Below are positions 8,794 to 17,763 of a stretch of DNA of 64,000 nucleotides, one piece after another. The notes below the pieces were generated by a model. That model did no database searches. It was given only the letters and a program-made list of their open reading frames with translations, and was not told where the DNA came from. The position numbers were made by a program, and so were the translations under genes. This DNA comes from Peptoniphilus_A harei_B (GTDB taxonomy: Bacteria > Bacillota > Clostridia > Tissierellales > Peptoniphilaceae): assembly GCA_032560695.1 (NCBI GenBank), contig JAWGHR010000001.1:334705-398704 (forward strand). The letters are read 5' to 3'. Each line of letters begins with the position of its first letter. The stretch's first letter is position 1.

Positions 8794-10848
8794 TTTTTTA
8801 AAAACCCTAAGTGAATTGACAATGCAAAGTAGGGCAACACCTACATCAGCAAAAACTGCTAGAGGCATAGAAACATATCCCACTGCTCCAAGTCCTAATA
8901 CTACAACTTTTAAGAACAAGGCAATAAAAATATTTTGGTAGGCAATTTTCTTTACCCTCTTGGCTATATCAATTCCTCTTACAATAGAAGAAATATCATT
9001 TTTTAAAAGAACAATGTCAGAAGTTTCTATGGCAATATCTGATCCAGAACCCATACTTATACCTAAATATGCTGATGCAAGTGAAGGTGCATCGTTAGTT
9101 CCGTCACCAACAAAGGCAATTCTTTTATCTTTTTCAATTTTTTTAATTTCACTTACCTTGTCTTCTGGTAAAAGAGAACCCTTATAGTAGTCAATGCCAA
9201 CTTCTTTTGCAATTTCTTCTACTACCCTGTCTTTGTCGCCAGAAAACATGTAAGTCTTAACGCCTCTTTTGTGAAGCTCATCTACACTTTCCTTAACTCC
9301 ATCCTTTATTTGATCTTTTAATTTTATAATACCAAGGACTTTTTCCTTGTCTGCCACAAAGACATCTACATAATTTGACTCCTTGCTGCCATCAAGTTTT
9401 ATATTGAAATCTTCCATTAGTTTTTTGTTGCCAACAAGATAAGACTTACCTTCAAGGTCAAATTCTATACCCTTGCCTCCAAGGTTATTTAAGTGGTCAG
9501 GTGTCTTATTTGTGTCAAAGGCTCTTACAATGGCCTTGGCTATAGGGTGAGTTGAATAAGCTTCTCCAACAGAGGCAATTTCTAAAATTTCATCTCTTGA
9601 TCCAGAGATTTCTTCCACTTCTGCAATAGTAAATTCTCCCTTAGTGACTGTCCCAGTTTTATCAAAGGCAATGCCATCAATATCTGTTAGGGCTTCAATA
9701 GAGTTACCACCCTTCACGAAGATTGACCTTCTTGAAAGAGAACCAATTCCTGCAAAAATTGTAAGTGGAACAGAAATTGCAAGAGCACATGGACAGGAAA
9801 TAACCAAAAATATGGCCGCCCTGTAAAGTGCTTCCTTAGCAGTGTGGTCTGTTGCAAAATTTAAAAATAAGAATAAAATTACTGCAAGGCCAATAACTAT
9901 TGGAGTGTAAATTTTTGCAAATCTAGTGATAAATTTCTCCACTTTAGCCTTATTGACACTGGCATTTTTTACCATATCAATAATTTTTGCAATAGTTCCT
10001 TCTTTATAAGTCTTTGTTACTTCAACTTCAAGGGAAGAATCTAAGTTAACGAAACCAGATATGATTTCATCTCCTGCTTCGAGAGATACTGGTGCAAACT
10101 CTCCTGATATATTTGAAGTATCAAGATTGGAAGACCCCTTTATAATTTTTCCGTCTAGGGGAACTTTTTCTCCCGGTCTAATTAAAATAACTTGACCAAT
10201 AGCAACTTCACTTGGATCAACTTTTACAATCTCTCCATCAATCATTATGTTGGCAAACTCTGGTTTTAACTTTAGGGCTTCTTTAATAGATTTCTTTGAA
10301 GAGTCCACTGCCCTATCTTGGATAATTTCTCCAACACTATAAAAGAGCATAACTGCTACAGCTTCTGCATATTCGCCAGAAATTATGGCAGCAATAGAGG
10401 CTACAGTCATTAGAAATTTTTCATCCATGAAATTTCCTGATGATATTTTTGAAATAGAGGCCTTGATAACATCGTAGCCAATTATAATATAAAGAATTAA
10501 ATAAGAAATTAATGTAAATTTCTCATTTAAATTTACAAAATGTAAGGCTACAAGACCTATGAAGACAAGTATGGCCTTGTGGATTGAAAAGTTCTCTTCC
10601 TCTTCCTCCTCTTCAATCTCCTCACCCATATCTTCTGTTACAATAACACCATCTTCAATAGAATCAACAATGTCCTGAATTTTTCTCTTTAGTTCTATTG
10701 AATCCTCTTCTGACTCAAAGACAAGCTCGTCATTTAGAAAATCATAGTGTAGATTTTTGAGTTCATCTCTTGACTTAAGCTCTTCTTCTATTTTACCTGC
10801 ACAGTTAGCGCAAGTAAGTCCTCTTAAGTGGAAAATATATTTATTCAT
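8791..10848 (-). CDS. cadA: Zn/Cd/Pb-type P1B-ATPase (CadA/ZntA-like)
   Basis: About 685-residue membrane pump that exports soft divalent metals using ATP. An N-terminal heavy-metal domain has CANC at residues 13-16, followed by an acidic stretch (EEIEEEEEEE). The transmembrane CPC motif (SCPCALA), the phosphorylation site DKTGT, the HP motif (STHPIAKA) and the GDGTNDAP hinge are all present. The last membrane pair keeps the Lys (LFLKVVV) and Asp (FADVG) typical of the P1B-2 Zn/Cd/Pb subgroup; this is why I call it CadA/ZntA-like, not a copper pump. I chose the ATG after AGGAGG; an upstream in-frame start would contain the ribosome site. No metalloregulator gene is adjacent. Confidence 0.9.
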   Translation of the reverse strand: MNKYIFHLRGLTCANCAGKIEEELKSRDELKNLHYDFLNDELVFESEEDSIELKRKIQDIVDSIEDGVIVTEDMGEEIEEEEEEENFSIHKAILVFIGLVALHFVNLNEKFTLISYLILYIIIGYDVIKASISKISSGNFMDEKFLMTVASIAAIISGEYAEAVAVMLFYSVGEIIQDRAVDSSKKSIKEALKLKPEFANIMIDGEIVKVDPSEVAIGQVILIRPGEKVPLDGKIIKGSSNLDTSNISGEFAPVSLEAGDEIISGFVNLDSSLEVEVTKTYKEGTIAKIIDMVKNASVNKAKVEKFITRFAKIYTPIVIGLAVILFLFLNFATDHTAKEALYRAAIFLVISCPCALAISVPLTIFAGIGSLSRRSIFVKGGNSIEALTDIDGIAFDKTGTVTKGEFTIAEVEEISGSRDEILEIASVGEAYSTHPIAKAIVRAFDTNKTPDHLNNLGGKGIEFDLEGKSYLVGNKKLMEDFNIKLDGSKESNYVDVFVADKEKVLGIIKLKDQIKDGVKESVDELHKRGVKTYMFSGDKDRVVEEIAKEVGIDYYKGSLLPEDKVSEIKKIEKDKRIAFVGDGTNDAPSLASAYLGISMGSGSDIAIETSDIVLLKNDISSIVRGIDIAKRVKKIAYQNIFIALFLKVVVLGLGAVGYVSMPLAVFADVGVALLCIVNSLRVFKK

Positions 10849-10897
10849 AAATTCCTCCTTTTTTATTTTTAACATTTCGATACTTGTTCATATATTC

Positions 10898-10925
10898 ATT
10901 ATATTACATCATCTTTTGTTGTCAA
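10898..10925 (-). promoter_or_regulatory. Consensus promoter of P-type ATPase
   Basis: TTGACA (10920-10925), 16-bp spacer, TATAAT (10898-10903) on the minus strand. The next 30 bp carry repeated TGAA/TTCA half-sites (10876-10900) that could serve an ArsR/SmtB-type repressor; that part is conjecture. Confidence 0.7.
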
Positions 10926-11049
10926 TAGATTTTAGTCTTTATTTTTTTATTTATTTGTGAGATAATACTTAAGCAAGAGATGACCCGAAATTGTTTTTAA
11001 TAGATTTTACATAAATTTTAAATTAAATTTAAAATCTTTTAAAAAACAG

Positions 11050-11078
11050 TTGACAAAAGACACTTATTACTTTAGAAT
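11050..11078 (+). promoter_or_regulatory. Promoter of tRNA cluster
   Basis: TTGACA (11050-11055), 17-bp spacer, TAGAAT (11073-11078), 37 bp upstream of the first tRNA. Confidence 0.8.
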
Positions 11079-11114
11079 GAGTAGAGTAAGTTGCTAAAGA
11101 GTGACCTTCAATTT

Positions 11115-11206
11115 GGAGAAATACTCAAGTGGCTGAAGAGGCTCCCCTGCTAAGGGAGTAGGTCCCGATTAGGGTCGCGAGGGTTCAAATCCCTCTTTCT
11201 CCGCCA
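11115..11206 (+). tRNA. tRNA-Ser (GCT)
   Basis: Acceptor stem GGAGAAA/TTTCTCC, anticodon loop CTGCTAA giving anticodon GCT (reads AGC/AGU), long variable arm typical of serine tRNA, GGTTCAAATCC T-arm and encoded CCA. Confidence 0.96.
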
Positions 11207-11213
11207 ATGGTGA

Positions 11214-11290
11214 GGGCCTTTAGCTCAGTTGGTTAGAGCGCCCGGCTCATAACCGGTAGGTCCCGGGTTCAAGTCCCTGAAGGCCCACCA
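11214..11290 (+). tRNA. tRNA-Met (CAT), elongator-like
   Basis: Acceptor stem GGGCCTT/AAGGCCC fully paired including 1-72, so not an initiator. Anticodon loop CTCATAA gives CAT. GGTTCAAGTCC T-arm and encoded CCA. A tRNA-Ile with lysidine-modified CAT cannot be excluded by eye. Confidence 0.92.
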
Positions 11291-11297
11291 TTTACTT

Positions 11298-11373
<76 letters not shown>

Positions 11374-11375
11374 CA

Positions 11376-11409
11376 AATAAGTACCAAGTCTTTGGTACTT
11401 ATTTTTTTT
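11376..11409 (+). terminator. Terminator of tRNA cluster
   Basis: 12-bp perfect stem (11376-11387 with 11392-11403), 4-nt loop, then a T-run, directly after tRNA-Phe. Confidence 0.92.
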
Positions 11410-11523
11410 GCTTATTTTTAATTTTTTAGTAAATATAATATCAAAAAGTTTCTTGACTACATAAAATTTTTTTCAATTCATAAGTATTAATTTTTCAATT
11501 CAAAACAATTTAAAATCAATTAC

Positions 11524-11571
11524 ATTAAAAAAACACACTACTTTATGCTTACCACATAATAGTTAGTGTGC
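11524..11571 (-). terminator. Terminator of cysteine hydrolase gene
   Basis: Stem CACACTA/TAGTGTG (11534-11540 with 11564-11570), long loop, T7 tail on the minus strand. Confidence 0.65.
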
Positions 11572-11583
11572 TTTTCTTATTTC

Positions 11584-12108
11584 TTAAATTATTTTTACCT
11601 GACATGACTCTAGAACATCTAGGGCTGATGCCTTCTTCTTATCTGTTAAGCCTTCTGTCAAATCCTTATAGAGATAAATATTTTTCTCTGGCAAGAAACC
11701 TTTAACTAATAAAATATTAGAAACTACACAGATATCTGCGACTAGTCCAAGAAAATAAATGTCTCCTATTCCCTCTTCTTTATCTAATTTTTTTAGATAT
11801 TCTCCAAGTTCCACTGAAGCAAAAGTATTTTTTTCGAACTTCTTTGCCCCTTCAAAGGACTTAGTCATCTTTAACTCTTCTGGAATGTCGTGACCCCAAG
11901 TCCCCTTGATGCAGTGCTCTATAGGAAGATTCTTCCCTTCATTTGTTGAAAGATAATCATCATAGTGGGTGTCAAGGGTGTAGACCACTTCCCCCTCAAA
12001 GCTCTCAACTTTTTTAACAACTTCCTTTAAGAGTCTTTCTCCATCCTTTGCCTTTAAAGAACCTGTGACAAAATCATTTTGCATATCAATAACTACTAAA
12101 AGGTCCAT
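11584..12108 (-). CDS. Isochorismatase-family cysteine hydrolase (nicotinamidase-like)
   Basis: 174-residue cytoplasmic hydrolase of the isochorismatase-like fold. The expected triad is visible: D8 (VVIDMQNDFV), a lysine in FEKNTFAS (K93) and nucleophile C127 (GLVADICVVSN). Families sharing this triad include nicotinamidases (nicotinamide to nicotinate in NAD salvage), isochorismatases and several uncharacterised amidases. The LDTHYDDY segment holds the Asp-x-His pattern that binds metal in nicotinamidases, but the classic DWHPxxH string is missing. Nicotinamidase is therefore a plausible but unproven activity. Single gene with its own terminator. Confidence 0.85.
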   Translation of the reverse strand: MDLLVVIDMQNDFVTGSLKAKDGERLLKEVVKKVESFEGEVVYTLDTHYDDYLSTNEGKNLPIEHCIKGTWGHDIPEELKMTKSFEGAKKFEKNTFASVELGEYLKKLDKEEGIGDIYFLGLVADICVVSNILLVKGFLPEKNIYLYKDLTEGLTDKKKASALDVLESCQVKII

Positions 12109-12185
12109 TAACTCCCTCCTTTTTTCTATCTTACTCCATATTTTACATAAATTAAAGTTCCCTGTATAATATTTTGGGGTGACTT

Positions 12186-12884
12186 ATGAAATACACTAGC
12201 GTAATAAGAGCAGAATTTTTATATAGAAAAAATAGATTTATATCCTATTGCAAGAAAGGTTTTAAAACTCTTGAGGTCTACGTACCAAACACAGGTCGCT
12301 GCAGGGAACTCCTTATTGAAGGTGTCACTGTCTACTTGACCTACAATGACAATCCCAACAGGAAGACTTCCTACACCCTAATCGGAGTGATGAAGGGCGA
12401 CAGACTTATTAATATTGACTCCCAGGCTCCTAACCAAGTTGTGGAAGAAGCCTTACTGAAAAATAAAATTGACCTGGGCTTTAAGTACAATAAAATAAAA
12501 AGAGAGTACACACATGGCGATTCACGATTTGATTTTTATCTTGAAGGCCAGGGACAAAAAGCCCTTATGGAAGTCAAGGGAGTTACACTTGAGAAGGATG
12601 GCATCGTGGCCTTCCCCGATGCACCAACTAAGAGAGGACTCAAACACGTCAAGGGACTAGATAAATCTCACAAGGACTTCATGACCTTTGTCCTCTTTGT
12701 AATTCAAATGGAAGACCTTAAATTTTTTACACCAAACTATTTGACTGACCCAGATTTTTCTAAGGGACTTAAGGAAGCAAGTGAAAATGGGGTCAAGGTC
12801 CTCGCCTACGACTCTATAGTCACAAGAAATTCAATAGAACTCAACAAGGAAGTTCCCGTTATATTGGAGGAGAAATGGAATTAA
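12186..12884 (+). CDS. sfsA: SfsA family DNA/RNA nuclease
   Basis: 232 residues, matching the usual SfsA length (about 230). The N-terminal OB-like part contains YVPNTGRCRELL. The C-terminal half has a PD-(D/E)XK-like catalytic segment with RFDFYLEG and LMEVKGVTL, then FPDAPTKRGLKHV, which is diagnostic of the family. SfsA was named as a sugar-fermentation stimulator in E. coli and has DNA-binding or nuclease activity; its cell role is poorly defined. It overlaps the GNAT gene by 10 bp, so translation is probably coupled. Confidence 0.93.
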   Translation: MKYTSVIRAEFLYRKNRFISYCKKGFKTLEVYVPNTGRCRELLIEGVTVYLTYNDNPNRKTSYTLIGVMKGDRLINIDSQAPNQVVEEALLKNKIDLGFKYNKIKREYTHGDSRFDFYLEGQGQKALMEVKGVTLEKDGIVAFPDAPTKRGLKHVKGLDKSHKDFMTFVLFVIQMEDLKFFTPNYLTDPDFSKGLKEASENGVKVLAYDSIVTRNSIELNKEVPVILEEKWN

Positions 12885-13378
12885 GACTTGCAAGAGAAAA
12901 TGATAGAGAAATAATTTTACAAATTTATGATGATGGATCGAGGAAATTAAAATCCTTAGGCCTTGATCAATGGCAGGGTAAAGATAAACCAAATCTTGAT
13001 AATTTTAAGGAACTTATAGATAATAAAAATATTTTTGTTTTAGAAGACCAAGGACAAGTTGTCTCCACTGTAATTATTTACGACTACGACATAGATTATG
13101 AAAACAACCTATATGGGACCTGGCAAAGTCCAAGGCCCTATGTGGCCCTTCATAGGATTGGAACCCTTGAGAGCCAAGGAAAGAAAGGTTACGGAAGAAA
13201 GGTCATTGAACTTGCAGAATCTTATGCAAGAGAAAATAATTTTAAGTCTGTGAGGATTGACACTCACAGGGGAAACAAAACAATGCAGGGACTTTTAAAG
13301 TCCTTAAATTATAAATACGTCGGACTAGTTTATCTCTCTGGCAAGAATGAAAGATTTGCCTTCGAAAAAGTATTGTGA
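12875..13378 (+). CDS. GNAT family N-acetyltransferase
   Basis: 167 residues with an N-terminal acetyltransferase start (MELRLARENDREIILQIYDD), a central beta-strand region, and the acetyl-CoA pyrophosphate loop in LESQGKKGYGRKVI at about 98-112. Substrate cannot be read from the sequence; the YDYDIDYENNLYGTW insert resembles GNATs of unknown substrate. Ribosome site GGAGG lies inside the end of sfsA. Middle gene of an sfsA-GNAT-DUF6440 unit. Confidence 0.88.
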   Translation: MELRLARENDREIILQIYDDGSRKLKSLGLDQWQGKDKPNLDNFKELIDNKNIFVLEDQGQVVSTVIIYDYDIDYENNLYGTWQSPRPYVALHRIGTLESQGKKGYGRKVIELAESYARENNFKSVRIDTHRGNKTMQGLLKSLNYKYVGLVYLSGKNERFAFEKVL

Positions 13379-13386
13379 GGTTAAAA

Positions 13387-13602
13387 ATGTTTAAAGATAA
13401 GGACGACAAAAGATTTATAAAAGTTTTTAGAGAAAGTTCTCTTACTGAATCCATGGAAATTCTATTGGACACAGAGACTGGAGTTAATTATCTATACATC
13501 GGTGCTGGTTACGGCATGGGAATCACTCCTCTCCTTAATAGTGAGGGAAAAGTTCTTGTTTCCAGTCAAAGAGAAATTGAAAGTTACAAAGAAAGAATAT
13601 AA
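13387..13602 (+). CDS. DUF6440-like small protein
   Basis: 71 residues. The pattern RFIKVF...ILLDTETGVNYLYIGAGYGMGITPLL matches the small family annotated as DUF6440, whose function is unknown. No signal peptide or membrane helix, so probably cytoplasmic. The start ATG at 13387 has GAGG 7-8 bp upstream; a GTG at 13375 has no ribosome site. It lies 8 bp after the acetyltransferase stop and is closed by a bidirectional terminator. Confidence 0.75.
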   Translation: MFKDKDDKRFIKVFRESSLTESMEILLDTETGVNYLYIGAGYGMGITPLLNSEGKVLVSSQREIESYKERI

Positions 13603-13607
13603 AAAAT

Positions 13608-13656
13608 AACCACAGTCAAAAAAGATTTAATCTTAAAAGACTGTGGTTTTATTTTT
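13608..13656. terminator. Bidirectional terminator between DUF6440 gene and mgtE
   Basis: 10-bp stem (13608-13617 with 13639-13648) with T-rich tails on both strands, between two convergent genes; it covers the mgtE stop. Confidence 0.85.
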
Positions 13657-14992
13657 ATATTAATTTTGGCAAAAACATTGTTGCAAGACCTAGGAAGATA
13701 AAAAATCCAAATACATCTGTAAAAGTTGTCAAAAATATTGATGATGCTATTGCAGGATCCACCTTTAACCTATCAAGTAAAAGCGGAATTAAAAATCCCA
13801 TGGAGCAGGCAATTATCATATTTAAAATCATTGCCAAGAATAGAATGAATCCAAGGTAAAGGTTGTGGTGCCAGAAGACAAAAACTCCAGCAGCCAAGAG
13901 CCCAATTATTGCTCCTTCAGTAAGCCCCAAGAAGATTTCTTTAAAAATAAGTTTAAAGTCCTCCTTAAGGGACAACTCTCCCCTCGCCAGAGATGTGATA
14001 ATAATTGAAAGAGTTTGTGAACCTGCGTTGCCTCCCATTCCAGTAACAATTGGCATGGCAGCAGATAAAACAACTACTTGTGAAATTGTGGACTCAAATC
14101 CCTTAACAACTGATGATGCCAAAAAGGCTGTAATCAAGTTTACAATTAGCCAAGGGATCCTTGACTTAAAAGATTCAAAAATACTTGAGTCGTATTCTTC
14201 ATCGGCATTAACCCCGTGCATCTGCAACATATCTTCGTTGTGCTCTTGGTCGATAACTGCGATGATGTCATCAGATGTGATTACACCAAGGACTGCCATG
14301 TTATTATTTACAACAGGCAGAATATCTAACTCGTACTTGGAGAATAAATTAGCGGCAACTTCTTGGTCATCTGTCCCATATACATAGAAGTCACACTCCT
14401 CCATGAGGTCCTTTAAAAGGGTGTCTGCATGACAAACTAAGAGGTCTCTCATAGTAACTATACCTCTCAATCTATGCTTGTCATCTGTAACAAAAATCTT
14501 GTCAATAATCTCTGTCTTAGGAGAGATTGCAATCAATTTCTTTACAGCCTGGTCTGCTGTCAAGTGCTCCTTAAGGGCTATAAAGTTTGTGGTCATAATT
14601 GACCCTGCAGATTCTTCATCAAAGGACAAAATCATCTTCAGGATATTTTGTTCATCACTTTTTATTAGGGACAAGATTGTCTTTCTTCTAACTGTTGAAA
14701 GGAATCCAAGAAGGTCAGCTACAATAGAGTTTTCTATAAAGGCAAAGGCTTCAATTAACTCTTCATTTGTGAAGAAACTCATTATTGTTCTTGCTAAGTC
14801 ATCTTCTGAGGACTCTAATAAGAGACCTAAATTTTCCTTATTTAATAATTTAACAAAAATTTCAATTTCTTCGTCTTCATAATCTTCAAGCTCTAAAGAA
14901 ATATCAACGGGATGGTATTCTTCAAAGAGCTCGTTGGCTTTTACTTCATCTCTTTCTAATATTATATTTTTTATTTCATCTATTATGTTCAC
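13655..14992 (-). CDS. mgtE: Magnesium transporter/channel MgtE
   Basis: 445 residues in classic MgtE order: N-terminal superhelical domain (about 1-125), two CBS domains (about 130-255; SIMTTNFIAL and ITSDDIIAVI), a plug helix, and five membrane helices from about 280. The conserved pore motif GMGGNAGSQT is present. MgtE is a Mg2+-gated Mg2+ channel: cytoplasmic Mg2+ bound at the acidic N and CBS domains closes the pore. It overlaps the upstream helicase gene by 17 bp and is translated after it. No Mg2+ riboswitch is visible. Confidence 0.95.
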   Translation of the reverse strand: MNIIDEIKNIILERDEVKANELFEEYHPVDISLELEDYEDEEIEIFVKLLNKENLGLLLESSEDDLARTIMSFFTNEELIEAFAFIENSIVADLLGFLSTVRRKTILSLIKSDEQNILKMILSFDEESAGSIMTTNFIALKEHLTADQAVKKLIAISPKTEIIDKIFVTDDKHRLRGIVTMRDLLVCHADTLLKDLMEECDFYVYGTDDQEVAANLFSKYELDILPVVNNNMAVLGVITSDDIIAVIDQEHNEDMLQMHGVNADEEYDSSIFESFKSRIPWLIVNLITAFLASSVVKGFESTISQVVVLSAAMPIVTGMGGNAGSQTLSIIITSLARGELSLKEDFKLIFKEIFLGLTEGAIIGLLAAGVFVFWHHNLYLGFILFLAMILNMIIACSMGFLIPLLLDRLKVDPAIASSIFLTTFTDVFGFFIFLGLATMFLPKLI

Positions 14993-16835
14993 TGTTTCCT
15001 CCTGCCAAAGTCTCTAAGTCTGTAACAAAAGAAGAAATTTCATTTTTCTTTCCATTTGTGTAGTGGGAGTACATGAGGTAGAGTTCCCTCTTCGCCCTAG
15101 TCATGGCTACATAAAAGAGTCTCCTCTCCTCTTCAAAAAGGTCTGGATCATCCCTTAGACCTTCAATGCTCGATGTTGAAGGCAAGGTCCCCTCATACAA
15201 GTCTACAACAAAAACTCTTGAGAATTCAAGTCCCTTGGCTGAATGGATAGTGGAAAAGGTAAGCCTTGCATCAGTGTCTCTCGCCTTTAAAAGGTCGTAT
15301 TCCAACTCCTTGAGCCTGCCAATGAATAGATCCAAGGATTTAGTCGACTTGGCAATCATCTTTAGGTAGTAGAGATATTCGTTTAAGGTAGGCTCTGTCT
15401 CCATAAACCTCTTGGCATTTTCCCTAAGGTAGTCGCCATAGCCCATTTCCTTGTCAATGTAATCTATGGCCTCATAGACATTCACCCTTGCAATTTTTTT
15501 AAAGCCAACTAAGAGCCCATTAATATTCTTGTTATAGTAAGATGGAAGATTTGGATAATCCTTTAAAATATTGAAGATATTTTTTCCCCTGTGCCTCTTT
15601 AGGTATTCAATATGTCTCTTTGAAATATAACCCTTTAATTTAAAATAAAATTTTTCATAGAGGTCTATGTCTGAAAGATCCTGGGCAAAGTTTAAAATAT
15701 CCAAGATGTCACGAGTTATAAAGTGGGAGAAAAATTTGGTCTTCTTGTCCTTTATATTAAATTCATAATTTTTTCTCTCAAAGTATTCTACAAGTCCAAT
15801 GCTTGAAAGATTATTTCTGTATAGGACGGCAACATCGCCCTCTTCTTTTTTTAACTCTTCTTCTATTAAGGCGTACTGATCCCTTGGTTCCTTGACCTTA
15901 ATAATATTTACAGGCTTGTCAAAGGGATTGTCTGTGACAAGAGTCTTTTCAAACCTCTTCTCATTTTGCCCAATAAAAATATTTGCAATATTTACAATAT
16001 TTTTAGTGGAACGAAAGTTGTCTTCCATATAAAAGGTCTTTATGTCCTTGTATTCATCTTTGAGTTTAAAAAGCTCTTCAGTGTTGGCACCCCTGAAGCC
16101 ATAAATGGATTGGTCGTCATCGGCAACGACAAATAAATTATTATTGGGCTTGGCAAGGAGTTTTAAAACCATAAACTGACTCCTAGAAGTGTCCTGACCC
16201 TCATCAAGTTGTATAAACTTAAACCTGTCCCTGTACTTCTTCATGATTGCAGGGTCACTTCTCAAGACATCGTAGGAAAGATTTATCATGTCGTCAAAAT
16301 CTATAAGGCCTCTATCATTCTTAAACTTCTCATAAGTCTCAAAGAATTTCACAAAATTATCTGTGTCACACCTCTTGGACTTGGCAAAAGACTGGGGCGA
16401 CAACATCATGTTCTTGCAATAACCAACTTCTGAAATAGCAGTCTCTATTCGCTCTTCTGTGGGATAAGAATTATTCACCGACCTGTAAATATCTCTAAGA
16501 ATCTCGTACTTCTTTTTCATGTTAGAATCAATTAAACTAAGGGACTTGCCAGACTTTTTAGAATAATCTCTTACAATTGAATAGCAAAAGGCATGGATAG
16601 TGGAGAAGTGAACCGTCCTGTCGCCATCCATTCCTACAAAACGATTCTTTATGTCTACAGCCTGAGCCTTGGAAAAAGTAATTGTAAGGATGTTCTTGGG
16701 GTCCACTCCCCTCTCTATTAACTTTTTGGTCCTATGTAAGATCATAGTAGTCTTTCCTGCACCAGGAACTGCCAACACAATGGCAGGACCCTCAAAGTGG
16801 TCCACAGCTTTTAATTGACTTGGTGTTAAATTCAC
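14976..16835 (-). CDS. UvrD/PcrA-like superfamily I DNA helicase
   Basis: 619 residues with the SF1A helicase motifs in order: Walker A AVPGAGKTT (about 20), motif Ia TITFSKAQA, motif II QLDEGQD, motif III DDDQSIYGFRGA, motif IV DNFRST, motif V STIHSAKGLEF and motif VI VAMTRAKRELYL. It is shorter than PcrA (about 730), with a trimmed 2B domain and C-terminus, so it is a UvrD-like ATP-dependent 3'-5' helicase of unspecified repair role and not PcrA itself. GTG start with a GGAGGAGG site. A 20-bp palindrome directly upstream touches that site. Confidence 0.92.
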   Translation of the reverse strand: MNLTPSQLKAVDHFEGPAIVLAVPGAGKTTMILHRTKKLIERGVDPKNILTITFSKAQAVDIKNRFVGMDGDRTVHFSTIHAFCYSIVRDYSKKSGKSLSLIDSNMKKKYEILRDIYRSVNNSYPTEERIETAISEVGYCKNMMLSPQSFAKSKRCDTDNFVKFFETYEKFKNDRGLIDFDDMINLSYDVLRSDPAIMKKYRDRFKFIQLDEGQDTSRSQFMVLKLLAKPNNNLFVVADDDQSIYGFRGANTEELFKLKDEYKDIKTFYMEDNFRSTKNIVNIANIFIGQNEKRFEKTLVTDNPFDKPVNIIKVKEPRDQYALIEEELKKEEGDVAVLYRNNLSSIGLVEYFERKNYEFNIKDKKTKFFSHFITRDILDILNFAQDLSDIDLYEKFYFKLKGYISKRHIEYLKRHRGKNIFNILKDYPNLPSYYNKNINGLLVGFKKIARVNVYEAIDYIDKEMGYGDYLRENAKRFMETEPTLNEYLYYLKMIAKSTKSLDLFIGRLKELEYDLLKARDTDARLTFSTIHSAKGLEFSRVFVVDLYEGTLPSTSSIEGLRDDPDLFEEERRLFYVAMTRAKRELYLMYSHYTNGKKNEISSFVTDLETLAGGNSEHNR

Positions 16836-16848
16836 TTTATCCCTCCTC

Positions 16849-16868
16849 CTATAGTTTAAACTATAGGG
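16849..16868. promoter_or_regulatory. Perfect 20-bp palindrome upstream of helicase
   Basis: CCTATAGTTTAAACTATAGG reads the same on both strands. In the minus-strand mRNA it would form a hairpin whose 3' arm ends in the first AGG of the helicase ribosome site. It could also be a dimeric-repressor operator lying between the helicase and nitroreductase genes. Confidence 0.6.
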
Positions 16869-16903
16869 GGATTATTTTAAATCTATTTTTAAGCTCAAGC
16901 TTG

Positions 16904-16912
16904 TGATATAAT
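16904..16912 (+). promoter_or_regulatory. Extended -10 for nitroreductase
   Basis: TGATATAAT; ribosome site GGGGGG follows and the ATG is at 16945. Shares a 13-bp string with the promoter at 2172-2180. Confidence 0.55.
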
Positions 16913-16944
16913 CTTAATATATAAGAGCTTTAGGGGGGATTACT

Positions 16945-17739
16945 ATGTTAATGACAAACTTTTTACAAAAAAGAAAATCAGTGAGAAATTTTAAGAAAGA
17001 CACTGTGCCAAGGGATTCTTTGGAAAATATAAAATTACTTATGGATGAAATGGACCAAGAAGAAGGAGAAATTAATTTTTCACTTTACGAAAACGGAAAA
17101 ATAGTAGCAGAAGGCCTTAGGGGCAAGGCAGGATACGCAGGCGTTATGATTGAAGCTCCACACTACATTGCACTAGATATTAAAAATGACAAACCACTAA
17201 ATGTACTAAAGGGTGGCTACTGTCTTGAAAAGCTAAACACAAAAATCGTTGACCTTGACCTAGATACTTGTTGGATAACAGTAGACGATGTTGACCAAGA
17301 AACTAAGAAGGCAATCTTTGGTGAAAACGGAACTGGCATCGACTATCTTATAGCAATTGGCTACGGTCAAAAGAAAAAATTCTTTGATCCAGAAGTTACA
17401 AGCTCAAGACTTACTGTTGAAGAAATTGTCTTTGCTGACACTCTAGGAAATCCAATTTCCATTGAAACATTAGAAAACTACGGAGTCTTTGATGTCTTCT
17501 CATCTGTTAGATATGCACCAAGCCACAAGAACTTCCAACCTTGGAGATTCGTACTTAAGGGTTCAGTTGTTGAAGCTTACATGGTAAAATCTGACGAAGA
17601 CGCAAGATCACTAATAGACATGGGCGTTATCCTCTTCTATATGGAAGAAATGCTAAAGACAATTGGTATCGAAAAGAAATGGACAATAGACCTAAAGGAC
17701 GCAGGTAAGTATTATTACATCGGTTCCTTTACACTATAA
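16945..17739 (+). CDS. Nitroreductase family protein (TM1586-like)
   Basis: 264 residues, two half-repeats of a nitroreductase-type FMN fold. The N-terminal RKSVRNFKKDTVPRDSLENI corresponds to the phosphate-binding RRSxRxF start of these flavoenzymes. The second half has SSVRYAPSHKNFQPWRFVL, the standard helix-and-loop around the flavin. Such enzymes reduce nitro compounds, quinones or other substrates with NAD(P)H; this subgroup has no assigned substrate. The gene is intact and has a terminator. Its last 279 bp occur again at 23398-23676, marking the two edges of an inserted island. Confidence 0.88.
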   Translation: MLMTNFLQKRKSVRNFKKDTVPRDSLENIKLLMDEMDQEEGEINFSLYENGKIVAEGLRGKAGYAGVMIEAPHYIALDIKNDKPLNVLKGGYCLEKLNTKIVDLDLDTCWITVDDVDQETKKAIFGENGTGIDYLIAIGYGQKKKFFDPEVTSSRLTVEEIVFADTLGNPISIETLENYGVFDVFSSVRYAPSHKNFQPWRFVLKGSVVEAYMVKSDEDARSLIDMGVILFYMEEMLKTIGIEKKWTIDLKDAGKYYYIGSFTL

Positions 17740-17763
17740 TTAAATTTAAATTCGAAGATAAAT

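Noticed and set aside
11214..11290. Initiator tRNA-fMet
   Set aside because: Base pair 1-72 is fully complementary and the three consecutive G-C pairs of the initiator anticodon stem are not in the expected form.
14478..14882. 134-codon plus-strand frame inside mgtE
   Set aside because: Shadow of the firmly identified mgtE; no ribosome site and Ser/Ile-rich composition typical of an antisense frame.
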